The notes: generated by a model from the letters alone, not told the origin. A DNA stretch of 64,000 nucleotides from Lytechinus pictus (GCF_037042905.1 NC_087253.1:6887501-6951500), one strand, 5' to 3'; positions 36,700 to 46,796 are shown, counted from the stretch's first letter. Program-made: numbers and translations.

Positions 36700-38639
36700 T
36701 TGAATATAGGGAAAGAAATAATTTTTGGCTTCTATGCTTCAAGCATATATTTGCTCATATAGTTTGCCTCTGCATTTTACCCATTATTTTTCGATGTTGT
36801 ATTTATGTCTTTCTCCAGTCACTATATATAAGATTGTCACTTGGTTATGTACTTTATGCCATATTCTGCCTCGCGCATTGTAAATTTGTTTTGTATATTA
36901 TTCCAATAAATGCAGGAAATCCTGCAAAAAAATTATTCTATAAAATAAGGTAAAATGGAAGAGGTATGGTGATATAGGGAAATTACCATAAATCTTTCCA
37001 TTTTAAGGAGGAGAGTGAAATGACGGCACTTGTGTGATATCACAATGACTGTGTGTTAAGATTAGCTAGTCCCTAATTCATAGGTGTCGATTTTTTCTAT
37101 CCCCCTTCTTTTGCTCCCCCCAAAAGGGGGTCCCGGGCCCCTCGCCCCCTGGATCCGCCTATGAATTAATAAAAAAACCATATAAAACGCATTAGTTGTT
37201 AAGACAATTTTGCTTTCATGCGCCATAGAAATGAGAGAGGGCCTAAACATATGCATTTATTCATAGCTCATGAAATCATCCTATATCGGCAAGTTCACTT
37301 ATCACATTCAGATGAGAGCGTTAACTGTTTTCATAAAAGACTTGTCGCCTTTAGGAAGAAACTTAGGATAAACTGAATTGGGGAAAGCATGTTTTTTTCT
37401 TTTTTTTTTGTATTTCTGGGTTGTCAATTATTATTGATTTTATGTATTTTAATTAATGCATCGATTTTTTTTCCAGGAGATATAATGCCTTTTTTATGCC
37501 CTTGAAATATTGTGGGTGGTGGCGATTGTACAGGCCATCCCCACCTGATTTTTTTTTTTTTTTTGGGGGGGATATATCCCCCCACCCCCCCGTATCGACA
37601 TCCATGTCCTAAGCATACCTTTTGAGATAGAAATTTGTATTACAGAGAATGAATTAATATCCCGTTATTCTATTTCCGTTGAGAAGCTAAAAATGTTTTC
37701 GAGCTCTATATGGAACGTATACCTGTTTCGCGACTTGATGACATAATTTCATGATTGTATTGGGTAGCACATTAGTGGATGTCATTCAAGTGGGGCTAAA
37801 TTACAGACTTAACTTCTCGGGATCTTATAGTGAACCTGGAAAGGTATGAGTAGTTGAGGATTTGAGGACTGGTGGGGGTATAAGGCAAGTGGTTCGTGTG
37901 CCCTTTAACGGAAAATTTCAAAGATGTCAAAATGTAGGCCTATTTAACATTTCAATATTGTTTTCATTTTTCCCCATCCTCATTTCTATCAAATAGAAAT
38001 ACATAAACTGATAAGGAACAGAAAATAAAACATTGCTAGTGCACTATACATTTTGGAATCACATCTTAGATATGACCGTGCATGAAATAAAAGAATTCTC
38101 TTTTGTCTTAATTTAAAAACAAATCATGAAAATCACAATATTTTCAAGAATTATTGCACGACTAGAGTACAAAATCAAAGAAACAAGAAATGAAAAATAA
38201 AAATAATGAAACATTGCAGAACAAAGGCTACAAACACCTCTCATTCAAGCGTGGAGCTCCAAATTCCGTAATGGATTTTAAACCCTGAAGAAATACACGT
38301 CCCTTTCTTTGGTGTGCACAACCTCTTTGAAACAGATTATGAACTAGAATTGATGAGGCAGGGCCGCATTGCGATATACTATTATACCTTCAACATGTTC
38401 AACGTGCACGCAACACGTCAACATTATCTTGCCCCCCCCCCCCGGCATCCTCCCTCCCCTCACTCCCCTGACTCACTAACTCTCCATATATACACATAAA
38501 ACAAAAGATATTTGATATCATTTCATTTTTTCCTATACCTTAAAACCCGGAAGGGGGGGGGGGGGGGAGGGGGTGATTGTATTGTACACATCACACCCCG
38601 CACATGGAAACTTTAGGGTGTCCTCTCCTGCTTTGCTAG
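36700..38639. other. Intron of the His/Pro-rich gene
   Basis: AT-rich. A hAT-type fragment at 37080-37164 reads AGGCGGATCCAGGGGGCGAG on the minus strand, resembling the ends of the element at 33021. T/G runs occur at 37387 and 37551-37572, and C/G runs at 38431 and 38550-38575. No exon recognised. Confidence 0.45.
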
Positions 38640-38903
38640 TCCCTGATTTGTACCCATTGTTTAGCCGAATAAAACTGCTTTACGACTCCGGGTTAATGTT
38701 ATACCGAGGTTTTTACCTGACTGCTAAGAAAGCACGAATGCCTGTGAGCAAGCAACAAGGGGACCGACGGCTTAAAGTCCTCTCCGAGGGACCTGGTAAT
38801 GAGGATAAATGCCTTACCAAAGGGCACTAGCGCACCACTTGGGAATCGAACCCGGGTCACCGGAATACGAAACCCCCGCTCTACCGACTGAGCTATCGCG
38901 CCT
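38640..38903 (-). repeat. tRNA-derived SINE with A and B boxes
   Basis: Minus strand: GGCGCGATAGCTCAGTCGGT, then AGAGCGGGGGTTTCGTATTC, then a B box GGTTCGATTCC at 38842-38852. The A box TAGCTCAGTCGGTAGAGC is at about 38877-38894. The acceptor and anticodon stems do not pair properly, so this is not a working tRNA. A tRNA-unrelated body follows (GGTAAGGCATTTATCCTCAT, GAGAGGACTTTAAGCCGTCG, CAGTCAGGTAAAAACCTCGG). Confidence 0.75.
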
Positions 38904-40257
38904 CCAAAGGATCAAAATCTTTTTTACAATCTCATTTCATGTAATTCATACCTCATAAAAAATGTCGCAGTCACACATTCACGAAAGCGACACCACACCG
39001 ATCAAAGCTATTACGTTATTTTCAATGACATGCATATTATTGGTCGGTTTGGAGTCAGTTTCGTCGGTGTGGCAGAAGCTACATCACTTTGAAGGGGAAA
39101 AAAACCCCAAAAACATGGACTTTCATCTGATATTTAATAAAAGAAAACATAAATAAATAAAAAGTAGGCGTTACGGTAAAGGCACACGAATATCACTATA
39201 GGGGTGGGTGGGTTTTATGATTTGTCCCGACTCCCGTGGGCGTGGTGAACACTTTAATCCTTGTGTTTACATTCCATGGCTTAAAATTCAATTCAATATT
39301 TAAATACAATGTAAAATAACAAAATATATAAATGCATAAATGTGACAAAACATACAAAAAAGAAATATACAACAAATAAATATAATTTATACATTCATGT
39401 AAAAGAAAAATAAACATATGGTAAGAGGCAACCAAAAAGATTAAAATCTTGTTAGGCAGTTGCCCCTTTACAGGTATTCAAATAATCATTAATAATCATA
39501 ACGTAATCATATATTCATACATCAAACACAGAATCACCCACACCCAACACACATCCATGACCCATTGCACTCAAACAAAGGAGAGAGAGAGAGAAAGAGA
39601 GAAGAGAGAGGGGGGGGGGGGGAGGGTACATGTATGTTTAGAAAAGGGAAAGGGAATCAAGATGAATAACCACTGTTATTGAAATTATCATAATTATTAT
39701 TATTAGTTTACGAACTTTTATACTTCCAAGAGTGTCATTTACGAACGCAGAGGTCGTCAACACCGTGTCGTTGTTGCTGTCCTATAGGTTCGACGGTTGC
39801 TATCTTTTCGGATACGACATCCCCCCACCGGAGGGGGGGGGGGAGCCCGGGGTGGGGGAGACTAAAGGGGTCGTACTTAAAACAAATATTCCACGATATG
39901 ACTATAGTAAATTAGGACAATTCAAGGATTCGATGCCGTCAACAAGACATGTTTCAATTCACTGCATTTAGGGCCCGAACCTTTTTCTCTGACCGTTTGC
40001 GTCCTAGATATAGTAGGCCTAATAATGACAGTAAGTGTGCGCGTGTGAAATATTTATGCTTTCTAAAGAGATACCACACTTTTCTGCAGGGGCAGTCAAT
40101 ATATTTCGATTATAAGCGGGGGGGGGGGGGGGGGCAAGACCCGGGGCAAGACGACCCAGTGGTGACACCATATTTTTTCAGTCGCTTTATAGATATATAG
40201 GGCTTAGAGATATATCTCTATGATATAGGGTTTAATTTCATTTATTTATTTATTCAT
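38904..40257. other. Intronic DNA with GA-rich and G-run low complexity
   Basis: (GA)n and a G-run at 39578-39622 and further G-runs at 39829-39843 and 40118-40134. No exon or element recognised. Confidence 0.45.
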
Positions 40258-40470
40258 TTATTATTATTATTGATAATAATAATAACGGCATATTTACCCA
40301 GGGTAACCCCTTCAATTTCGAAAAATTTTATCCTAGCGGGCCCTGCTATTATTATTACCCGGCCAAGCTAGTCTGCCGATTCGGGTGCACACAGCTTTTT
40401 GGGGGAAATATTTCCTGCCGGTACCCATTTATTTCACCTGGGTTGAGTGCAGCACATTATTCGGCAAATA
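40258..40470 (-). repeat. SINE fragment, (ATT)n-tailed family, variant 3' end
   Basis: Minus strand: TGCTGCACTCAACCCAGGTG, AAATAAATGGGTACCGGCAG, AAAAAGCTGTGTGCACCCGA, CTAGCTTGGCCGGGTAATAA, then CCCTGGGTAAATATGCCGTT and (ATT)n. The core matches the SINE at 63651, while the last 60 bases match the fragment at 34159, so two 3'-end subfamilies coexist. Confidence 0.7.
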
Positions 40471-40872
40471 ATACAAAAATACCTTTTGAGTATAAACAAT
40501 ACAGAATAAGAAATATAAACCATTGGAACGCCAGGGACAGAAAAGGATAACTGAATTACTGTGGCATAAAGCCTCTTGTCCCAATTCCAATGATTGATTT
40601 ACAATAAAAAAATAATAAAGCACTCATAATGTAAGGGGTGTAGCATGAGGCATGGGTGATAGAAAACAATATGTGATATTTAGATGATATAAAACTATAT
40701 GAACGAATTATGGGCAAATATTTATTCATTAATTTACTTATATATTTTATAAACCATTTTTTAGTAGGGTGGCTCCATTAGTAATTGGCATACTGTTGTC
40801 ATCGCAAGCTCTACAACAATAGTACAAAAATAATACAGATAATACACTGTAAAAAATGAAGTGCTCATTTAA
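40471..40872. repeat. Left copy of a segment duplicated around element C1
   Basis: From CCATTAGTAATTGGCATACT (40777) to ACTGTAAAAAATGAAGTGCT (40848-40867) the sequence is nearly identical to 41724-41812, apart from an 11-bp difference in the middle. The rest of the stretch (40471-40776) holds nothing recognisable. Confidence 0.65.
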
Positions 40873-41457
40873 AGGAGAATGAAACTCTTGGAGCAAGTTA
40901 GCTTTTGTGAAAGCAGAAAAATCAAAGAATGAGATCAACAAAAGTTTGAGTAAAATAGGACTAGCAATAGAAGAGTTATGAGCATTTGAATGTCGAGATC
41001 ACTAATGCTATGGAGATCCTCCCATTGGCAATGCGACCAAGATCTATGATGTCACAGATGAACAACTCTCCCCTTTTGGACACTGAAAATATACCCCAAA
41101 ACATCTCTTTTTGCTCATTTCTCATCATATGACAAACGATTCATCAATGATATAATGTTGTGAAACATCTGTACTTGTCCTCTCATAAAGAGAACACCTC
41201 ACCTTGTGAAAGACTCTATAAAAGTGAGAATATAAGTGAAATAAGTACTAAAGTAATGAGGGAGTTGTACGTGTGTGACATCACAGATCTTGGTCGCATT
41301 GCCAATGGGAGGATCTACATGGCATTAGTGATCTCAATATTCAAATGCTCATAACTTTCTTATTATTCATTCAATCTTCCTCAAACTTTCAACAATATGT
41401 TTCTTTGGTTTTTCTCTTTGATATGGATTCAGCTGGTTTCAAGGGTTTCATTCTCCT
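40873..41457. mobile_element. TTAA-flanked foldback element, AGGAGAATGAAAC family (C1)
   Basis: Ends AGGAGAATGAAACTCTTGG and GGGTTTCATTCTCCT with TTAA on both sides (40869-40872 and 41458-41461). The arms are inverted for about 200 bp: AGTTATGAGCATTTGAATGT, TGGAGATCCTCCCATTGGCA, ATGCGACCAAGATCTATGAT, GTCACAGATG. Same architecture and target as the other two families, but with different arm sequence. No transposase. Confidence 0.85.
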
Positions 41458-41471
41458 TTAAAGCGCTTGTA

Positions 41472-41705
41472 CGCAGTAAAAAAAGCTGTTTAAGATTTTA
41501 TACAACGCTGTTTACTATATGAACCTTACAGTAGTTGTTTAACAGTTTCTAAACAATCATACTTATTTTATTGAAGATTAGATATTGAAAATTAAACTTT
41601 GTTGTTTAAGATTTTAAACACATGTTTAAGCTGTTTAAACAATTACTGTAAGGTTCATATAGTAAACAGCGTCGTAAAAATTTTTAAACAGCGTTTTTAC
41701 TGTGT
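41472..41705. mobile_element. Hairpin MITE with CTGTTTA arms
   Basis: Left: GCAGTAAAAAAAGCTGTTTA, ACGCTGTTTACTATATGAAC, CTTACAGTAGTTGTTTAACA. Right: inverted CTGTTTAAACAATTACTGTA, AGGTTCATATAGTAAACAGC, TTTAAACAGCGTTTTTACTG. The loop is about 70 bases. A diverged relative is at 30034. Confidence 0.75.
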
Positions 41706-41721
41706 ATAGTGACTGCACTAC

Positions 41722-41812
41722 TCCATTAGTAATTGGCATACTGTTGTAATCGCAACAATAGTACAAAAATAATACAGATAATATACTGTAAAAAATGAAG
41801 TGCTAATTTACC
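41722..41812. repeat. Right copy of the duplicated CCATTAGTAATTGGCATACT segment
   Basis: See the left copy at 40777. The two copies bracket elements C1 and the CTGTTTA hairpin, so the pair may come from an insertion by duplication or from unequal exchange. Confidence 0.6.
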
Positions 41813-41925
41813 ACTTAAAGTGCTTGTATAGTGACTGCACTACGAGTAGAAAATCAGCGCTCGTAGTGCAGTCACTATACAAGCACTGTAAGTGCTAAAT
41901 TAGCACTTCATTTTTTACAGTGTAA
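41782..41925. mobile_element. Near-perfect hairpin MITE, ACTGTAAAAAATGAAGTGCT arms
   Basis: The arms ACTGTAAAAAATGAAGTGCT, CACTTAAAGTGCTTGTATAG, TGACTGCACTACGAG are inverted almost base for base after a 13-base loop (CTCGTAGTGCAGTCACTATA, then AGCACTTCATTTTTTACAGT). About 65 bp of stem makes it the strongest hairpin in the window. Such arms suggest a young foldback MITE or a structured transcript. Confidence 0.8.
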
Positions 41926-42194
41926 TCAAACAGATAATAATCATAATTATAAGGAGCATCCCCCCCCCCCCGCTGGGACGCAGCCCTTGCTTTTCGTGGC
42001 CCGTGTCCAATATTACACTTGTGACGCGCATGGATTCACGGTGTAAACAACTGTACAAACCCAAATCATCAGACTATCAGACTTTGAACCGTTATCTTTC
42101 CGATCAGTATGAACAAACGACATATTGATATTCATGTGTAAATATACAGACATCGGGGGCCCGTAACACACATCTTAGCAATCATCGAATATGT
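41926..42194. other. Intronic DNA
   Basis: A C-run at 41960-41971 and CpG-bearing unique DNA. Nothing recognised. Confidence 0.4.
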
Positions 42195-42356
42195 ATATTT
42201 TTTGAACAAGTGCACACCTAGTTACCAATATGCGTATAGCACTTCCATTTATTTGAAAGCAGGATAAAAGAGCATTGTTGATTAAATGCCTTGCACACGG
42301 GCAAAGGTGCCGCTGCGGCCGGGGATCGAACCCCGGACTTTCCGTGTATAACCAGG

Positions 42357-42528
42357 GGGGCCGTTTCATAAAGCTGTTCGTAAGTTAAGAGCGACTTTAA
42401 GAACGACTGGTGAACCTTTCTTACGCGCTTAACCATCGTCAATGAATATACCATTTACCACAAGAAAGGATCACCAGTCGTTCTTAAAGTCGCTCTTAAT
42501 TACTTACGAACAGCTTTATGAAACACCC
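42357..42528. mobile_element. Foldback MITE, TTTCATAAAGCTGTTC family, copy 2, inside the SINE
   Basis: Left GGGGCCGTTTCATAAAGCTG, right inverted CAGCTTTATGAAACACCC. Arms of about 60 bp (GTTCGTAAGTTAAGAGCGAC, TTTAAGAACGACTGGTGA). ACCAGG flanks both sides (42351-42356 and 42529-42534). No coding capacity. Confidence 0.8.
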
Positions 42529-42542
42529 ACCAGGCGCCTTAA

Positions 42543-43727
42543 AGCCCCTTTCACAATTGACGTACGACCTGTTTACGACCACCTGCAACAGTTTTTTCTT
42601 GTTGTTGCACGATCGATCCCATGGTGTCTTGCGAGCACTCGCAGTCGTTGTAGACGATCGCACAAACTCGATGTGGTCGGAGGTGATCGTGACTGGTCGC
42701 ATCTGAACTTTGAACATGTTCAAAATTCAAACGCGATCAAATACGATTGATTCACTCGCAACAGGTCGTACCATCGGTCGGGCGATCATCGTGTGAGTGT
42801 TGTTCAACGTTGTACGACTTGGTGCGAGAGGTGGCACAACTAAGTATAGTCACATTTAGTCGACTGGAGGTCGTACAACACTTGCACATGTGCTGGAGAC
42901 CTACAGAGACCAGTCTTGCGACTGGGTGCGATAATATGAGACTGTGGCAAGACCGATCGAAATTACGGCTTACTACATTCCACTACCGTTGCATTCGCAT
43001 GTATGCGACCGTTCAGCCCCTTTCACAATTGACGTCCGACCAGTTTACGACTGCCTGCAACAGTTTTTTCTTGTTGTTGCACGATCGATCTCTTGGTGTC
43101 TTGCGAGCACTCGCAGTCGTTGTAGACGGTCGCACGAACTCGAGGTGGTCGTGACTGGTCACATCTGAACTTTGAACATGTTCAAAATCCGAACGCGATC
43201 AAATACGATCGATTCACTCGCATCAGACCGTACCCGGGGTCGTACCATCGGTCGGGCGATCATCGTGCGAGTGTCTTTCAACGTTGTACGACTTGGTGCG
43301 AGAGGTGGCACAACTAAGTAGTCGCATTTACTTGACTGGAGGTCGTGCAACACTTGCACATGTGCAAGCGACCTACATGTACAGAGGCCTGTCTTGCGAC
43401 TGGTTGCGATAATAATATGGGCCATAAGACTGTTGCAAGACCGATCGCAACGGCTTACACCATTGCACTACCGTTTCATTCGCATGTATGCGACCGTTCC
43501 ACTCGCAATCCCTCGTGCAACACTCGCATGTGATCGCACGAGCACAATAAGAGTATATGCGACTTACTCGTGCATCGGGGTTTACTGGTTGTTTTGTTGT
43601 ACGACAGCTGTTGCAACTGTGAAAGCCTCTGTGCGATCTTATGAGATGACTAGCGACTGATGCCTGTTGCAGCCTGTCGCACGACCAAAAGGTCGCAAAT
43701 GGTCGTACGTCAATTGTGAAAGGGGCT
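42543..43727. mobile_element. 1.19-kb TIR element with a tandemly doubled left half, TAA target duplication
   Basis: Left end AGCCCCTTTCACAATTGACG, right end its inverse ending GAAAGGGGCT; TAA on both sides (42540-42542 and 43728-43730). The whole left unit (about 473 bp, starting again at 43015 with AGCCCCTTTCACAATTGACG) is repeated in tandem, so the element has three terminus-like sequences. The interior is packed with GTCGCA, TCGTACGAC and CGATCG words on both strands. Short open frames in it are by-products. Likely non-autonomous Harbinger-like. Confidence 0.7.
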
Positions 43728-43729
43728 TA

Positions 43730-44147
43730 AGGTGACCGCACACCTTACGATTGGTCTGCGACTCAATTTTGGAATAAAACGTAGTAGAATTTAATGCTAA
43801 TATTGAGACTTGGAATATCTTAGTGTGTAATGTTCGAAATCATCGTACGAATACCTATGTTCAAATCTGTGACTATGCTATCATCCTTCTTAGAATAATA
43901 TCAAATTTAATGTCTAGTCGTAATGACGTCATAGCAGTCGTAAGGTTGGCTACAATTTGGAACTGATTTAGCCTTTACTCGAAAATAAAGGCTTGCAATC
44001 TTTCAAAATGGTTATATTAGTATTCTTTCAATTAATTTTAACCTCAAATTAAATGATATGTTCAATTCACATTCTCAGAAAATGAGCAAAATGCGATTTG
44101 TTCCAAAATCGGATCGCGAACAGTCGTAAGGTGCAGTGCGGTGGCCT
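43730..44147. mobile_element. 418-bp TIR element with TTA target duplication
   Basis: Left AGGTGACCGCACACCTTACG, right inverted CGTAAGGTGCAGTGCGGTGG, then CCT. TTA precedes (now split off at 42539-42541 by the neighbouring insertion) and follows (44148-44150). The inner words ATTTTGGAA and TTCCAAAAT continue the symmetry. A central TGACGTCA is at 43924-43931. Its first base is shared with the target of the 1.19-kb element, so it was inserted earlier. Confidence 0.7.
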
Positions 44148-44166
44148 TTAGACCACTCGGCCACTT

Positions 44167-45161
44167 GCATCTCTTTGACTATAACGTACGATCAATCGTG
44201 AAAGTCAAGCGTATTATTAATTGCTAGCCCATGTAGATCAACCGCTTATAAACTAAATGATAACGAAGGATCATACTTGAAAAATAAACCACAAACACCG
44301 AAAGGAGATCAGATATAATCATATTCTGTTCTTTTCTTAAAATACAAATAAGGTTTCACAGTTAAACCGTACAAGGAAGTGATGGAGCTTACAGGTTTGT
44401 AATACGAGGTTCAGTGTTGATTCATAATGTTGCGAATAATGAAATTTGCGGCATCGCATGGGTGATAGAGTGGAAATTCCCCATTCTATCTTTAGTTGGA
44501 ATAAATACATGTTTCGTCGTTTCCCTTTTTTGTTGAGAAATATCCTTACAATACGAAAGCGAAATTAAGTTTAGTTGACATGGTTAAAAAGGAATTAAGA
44601 AGGAGTGGAAGCATACACGTTCTAATACGGGTCATGTAGGTCATGTAGATCTATTGAGAAAAGAATATGACGTCATCTATATAGGATTTCTCCCCCCCCC
44701 CCCCCACATCAAAATATCGTGAAACTGCTCCCTTCGTGTATAAGAATGAAATATAGGCCTATTTCAGAAATATTGTTAGTGATACAATCCTTTCTCTTCG
44801 TTGAACAAATCAGTTATGCTGTTTAAACGACCCCTATGTCAGTATTCTGATCTTCATCTGAGAAAGAAACGTGTGTGTGATGTTGAACTTCACCATGTCA
44901 TACCAACCACTTCTCTTCTAACTTCTTTTTGCAGGATTTTCATTAATTATATGATTAATTAATGCATTGATTAATTAGTTATTCACTATATCAATTAATT
45001 AATGTATTTATTAATTTTAAATATCTATTTATTTATTCAGTACTTTTTTTGGAGGGGGGGGGGCATGTCCTCGGAGTAGGCGTATCCCTTCAATCTGTTT
45101 TCAGCTTATCTTGATGTTTATTTTTATTATTTTTTACTGTCGACTGTTTAAAAAATTAAAT
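44167..45161. other. Intronic DNA
   Basis: AT-rich. TGACGTCA is at 44668-44675, a C-run at 44692-44705 and a G-run at 45053-45062. The word GTGATGGAGCTTAC at 44381-44394 repeats the donor flank of the exon at 36501; no exon is supported here (see rejected items). Confidence 0.45.
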
Positions 45162-45310
45162 CAGGGGCCGCAGAACAGAGGGGCTGAGGGAATTCAGCCC
45201 CACCATTCTCACTATGTAAATAAATGTGTAAACCCCAATCAAATTGTGATAATGAATATTCAGCCCCTTCCTAGGGCTCAGCCCCCTACTTAATCGTTCC
45301 GAGGCACTTG
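45162..45310. mobile_element. CAGGGGCCGC-type MITE, copy 1 (diverged)
   Basis: CAGGGGCCGCAGAAC at the left and GTTCCGAGGCACTTG at the right are approximate inverses. Inner words GCTGAGGGAATTCAGCCCC and CTCAGCCCCCTA also fit the family of the copies at 48006 and 59630. No target duplication remains visible. Confidence 0.5.
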
Positions 45311-45707
45311 TGTGGTTATTATTTTGTGTGCCTTTATCTCTTGTATTGTATTAATTCTTACAAATTTTCATTTTATTTTCAAATCATTATAACCATGTAA
45401 AAATGTGACTCTGCGGAACTACCTTCCTACTCATGCAAAAAAAGTGAAATATTGTTTCAAAATAAATACTGATATACGTGATATAATGTACATTGATCTG
45501 ATAATTTTACATTTTAGTCAATGATTGCGCGAAGTGTCTTCTGGGTACTCGATCAGCAAGACAGATATGAATAATTTCGTCGCGAACTAATACACATATT
45601 ACATTACATTAGCATGATATCAAATTATATGCATTTAGTCGATACAGACTATTTGTAGAAAAACAATGAGGTAGAAAACTCTATATTTTTTTACAAAAGA
45701 AACTTAC
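45311..45707. other. First intron of the His/Pro-rich gene, proximal part
   Basis: AT-rich; nothing recognised. Ends with the donor GTAAGT of the exon at 45708. Confidence 0.4.
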
Positions 45708-45713
45708 CGGCAT
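45708..45713 (-). CDS. His/Pro-rich protein, proposed start-codon exon (Met-Pro)
   Basis: On the minus strand CTAACC ATG CCG/GTAAGT places a start codon two codons before a perfect consensus donor. Phase 0 matches the phase-0 acceptor of the exon at 36501, giving MPFGHHHH. Upstream on the minus strand is CpG-bearing, repeat-free DNA fitting a 5' untranslated leader and promoter. The coding contribution is only six bases, so this rests on the splice site, phase and context. A further phase-0 exon in the 9-kb intron cannot be excluded. Confidence 0.45.
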
Positions 45714-46135
45714 GGTTAGATGTTCTCTTGATTTTTTTATTCAGCAAATGGTTGCTCTGATGAAATACGCCTCGTCTAATCGTCCCGAAGAATCGATGAT
45801 AAAGAAACTAAAACACGCAACGATTGACTTTGCTTCGGTGCGCTACTTCGTCCTTTCCACGGTAAAAAACTACTACTAGTTTGCCGTGATCAGCGCGAGA
45901 GGTCACACCGGGATAATTTCCGATAAACCGCCTCCAGTCCGACCAGAGCTTTCACGTTATTCCCAACGACATAACCACCGGTCGAATATGATTCGGTTTG
46001 GTCCTTGTGCCTGTAGCATTTGACTGTTTTCTTGCACGTCGATTATGTCCAAGTTTGCGTTTATACACAGTGTATGTCACGTGATAGGTGAAGCCGATCT
46101 TACCAGTTCCTTATCTGCATGACGTCATAGGATGG
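45714..46135 (-). promoter_or_regulatory. 5' leader and promoter region of the His/Pro-rich gene, with E-box and CRE
   Basis: This is a CpG-bearing unique stretch (ACTTCGTCC, GTGATCAGCGCGAGAGG, AAACCGCCTCCAGTCCGACC) directly upstream of the proposed start exon. CACGTG lies at 46078-46083, within GTCACGTGAT, and a perfect CRE palindrome TGACGTCA at 46120-46127. No TATA box is convincing. Candidate promoter only. Confidence 0.4.
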
Positions 46136-46455
46136 GGTTCAAGTAGGCCATAAAGTTGTGTTGAAAGTCGTGATAAAACACAAATCATACATTGAATGCC
46201 TTTAATTACCTCATTTCCTATCACTTCATTTATGTCTATCTATATTCCTCTAATCTTCAATAAATCTATTACTTTTACATATCTAATTGTTTATCCCTTT
46301 TTTGATATCAAGCAAATGAACAATTCCATTTTAGTTGATAAATATTAAATTCAATTTTATTATTTTTTAAGGAAGGGATTGAGTCTTCACTCTTCTGACG
46401 CCAAGTACACACAGATGCCGTTCATCACCCCTATCATTTGGAGGGAGAGGAAGTC
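46136..46455. other. AT-rich intergenic DNA
   Basis: Nothing recognised. Confidence 0.4.
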
Positions 46456-46545
46456 ATATATATATATATATATATATATACATACATATATGTATATATA
46501 TATAAATACATATATATATATATATATACATACATATTATATGAT
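46456..46545. repeat. (TA)n / (CATA)n microsatellite
   Basis: Alternating TA with interspersed CATACATATG. Open frames on both strands here are artefacts. Confidence 0.9.
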
Positions 46546-46683
46546 ATCATATGACTATAATTAAGCTGTTCATGTAAACCTGAAACATGGGCTTCAGTCC
46601 CCTCCCACTTCCACTCACACACTGTACACACCCTAAATTGTTTCGTCGATTATCCTTCCTTTACTCCCCAATCTCTCTACATT

Positions 46684-46686
<3 letters not shown>

Positions 46687-46718
<32 letters not shown>

Positions 46719-46736
46719 CTGTCTCTCTCTCTCTCT
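46687..46736. repeat. (CT)n microsatellite
   Basis: About 40 bases of CT with one GTTCTG interruption. Confidence 0.9.
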
Positions 46737-46796
46737 TCCTGAGACCAACGATTAAATATTCTGGTTGCTATGAAACTAAATTCAATCTCGATACTA

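Larger units (their letters stand above)
42195..44166 (-). repeat. tRNA-Leu/Ser-like SINE interrupted by three DNA elements
   Basis: Pieces of one SINE, read minus: GTGGCCGAGTGGTCTAA (A box, 44148-44164); then the GCGCC junction word (42535-42539); then TATACACGG, B box GGTTCGATCCCC, GGCCGCAGCGGCACC, GCAAGGCATTTAATCAACAA, TGGTAACTAGGTGTG (42195-42350). The intact copy at 54455-54650 has the same pieces joined. Removing the elements at 42357-42528, 42543-43727 and 43730-44147 and their target duplications restores that order. Confidence 0.8.

Noticed and set aside
38821..38903. Functional tRNA gene on the minus strand
   Set aside because: A and B boxes are good but the acceptor and anticodon stems do not pair and a SINE body follows directly.
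42543..43727. Protein-coding gene from overlapping 60-135-codon frames
   Set aside because: Several mutually overlapping frames on both strands arise from the dense GTCG/CGAC words inside a TIR element; none resembles a transposase.
44381..44500. Extra exon of the His/Pro-rich gene ending at ACCT/GTAAGC with the same flank (GTGATGGAGCTTAC) as the exon at 36501
   Set aside because: The only open frame ends in phase 1, which does not fit the phase-0 neighbours, and there is no convincing acceptor. The shared 14-base flank remains unexplained.
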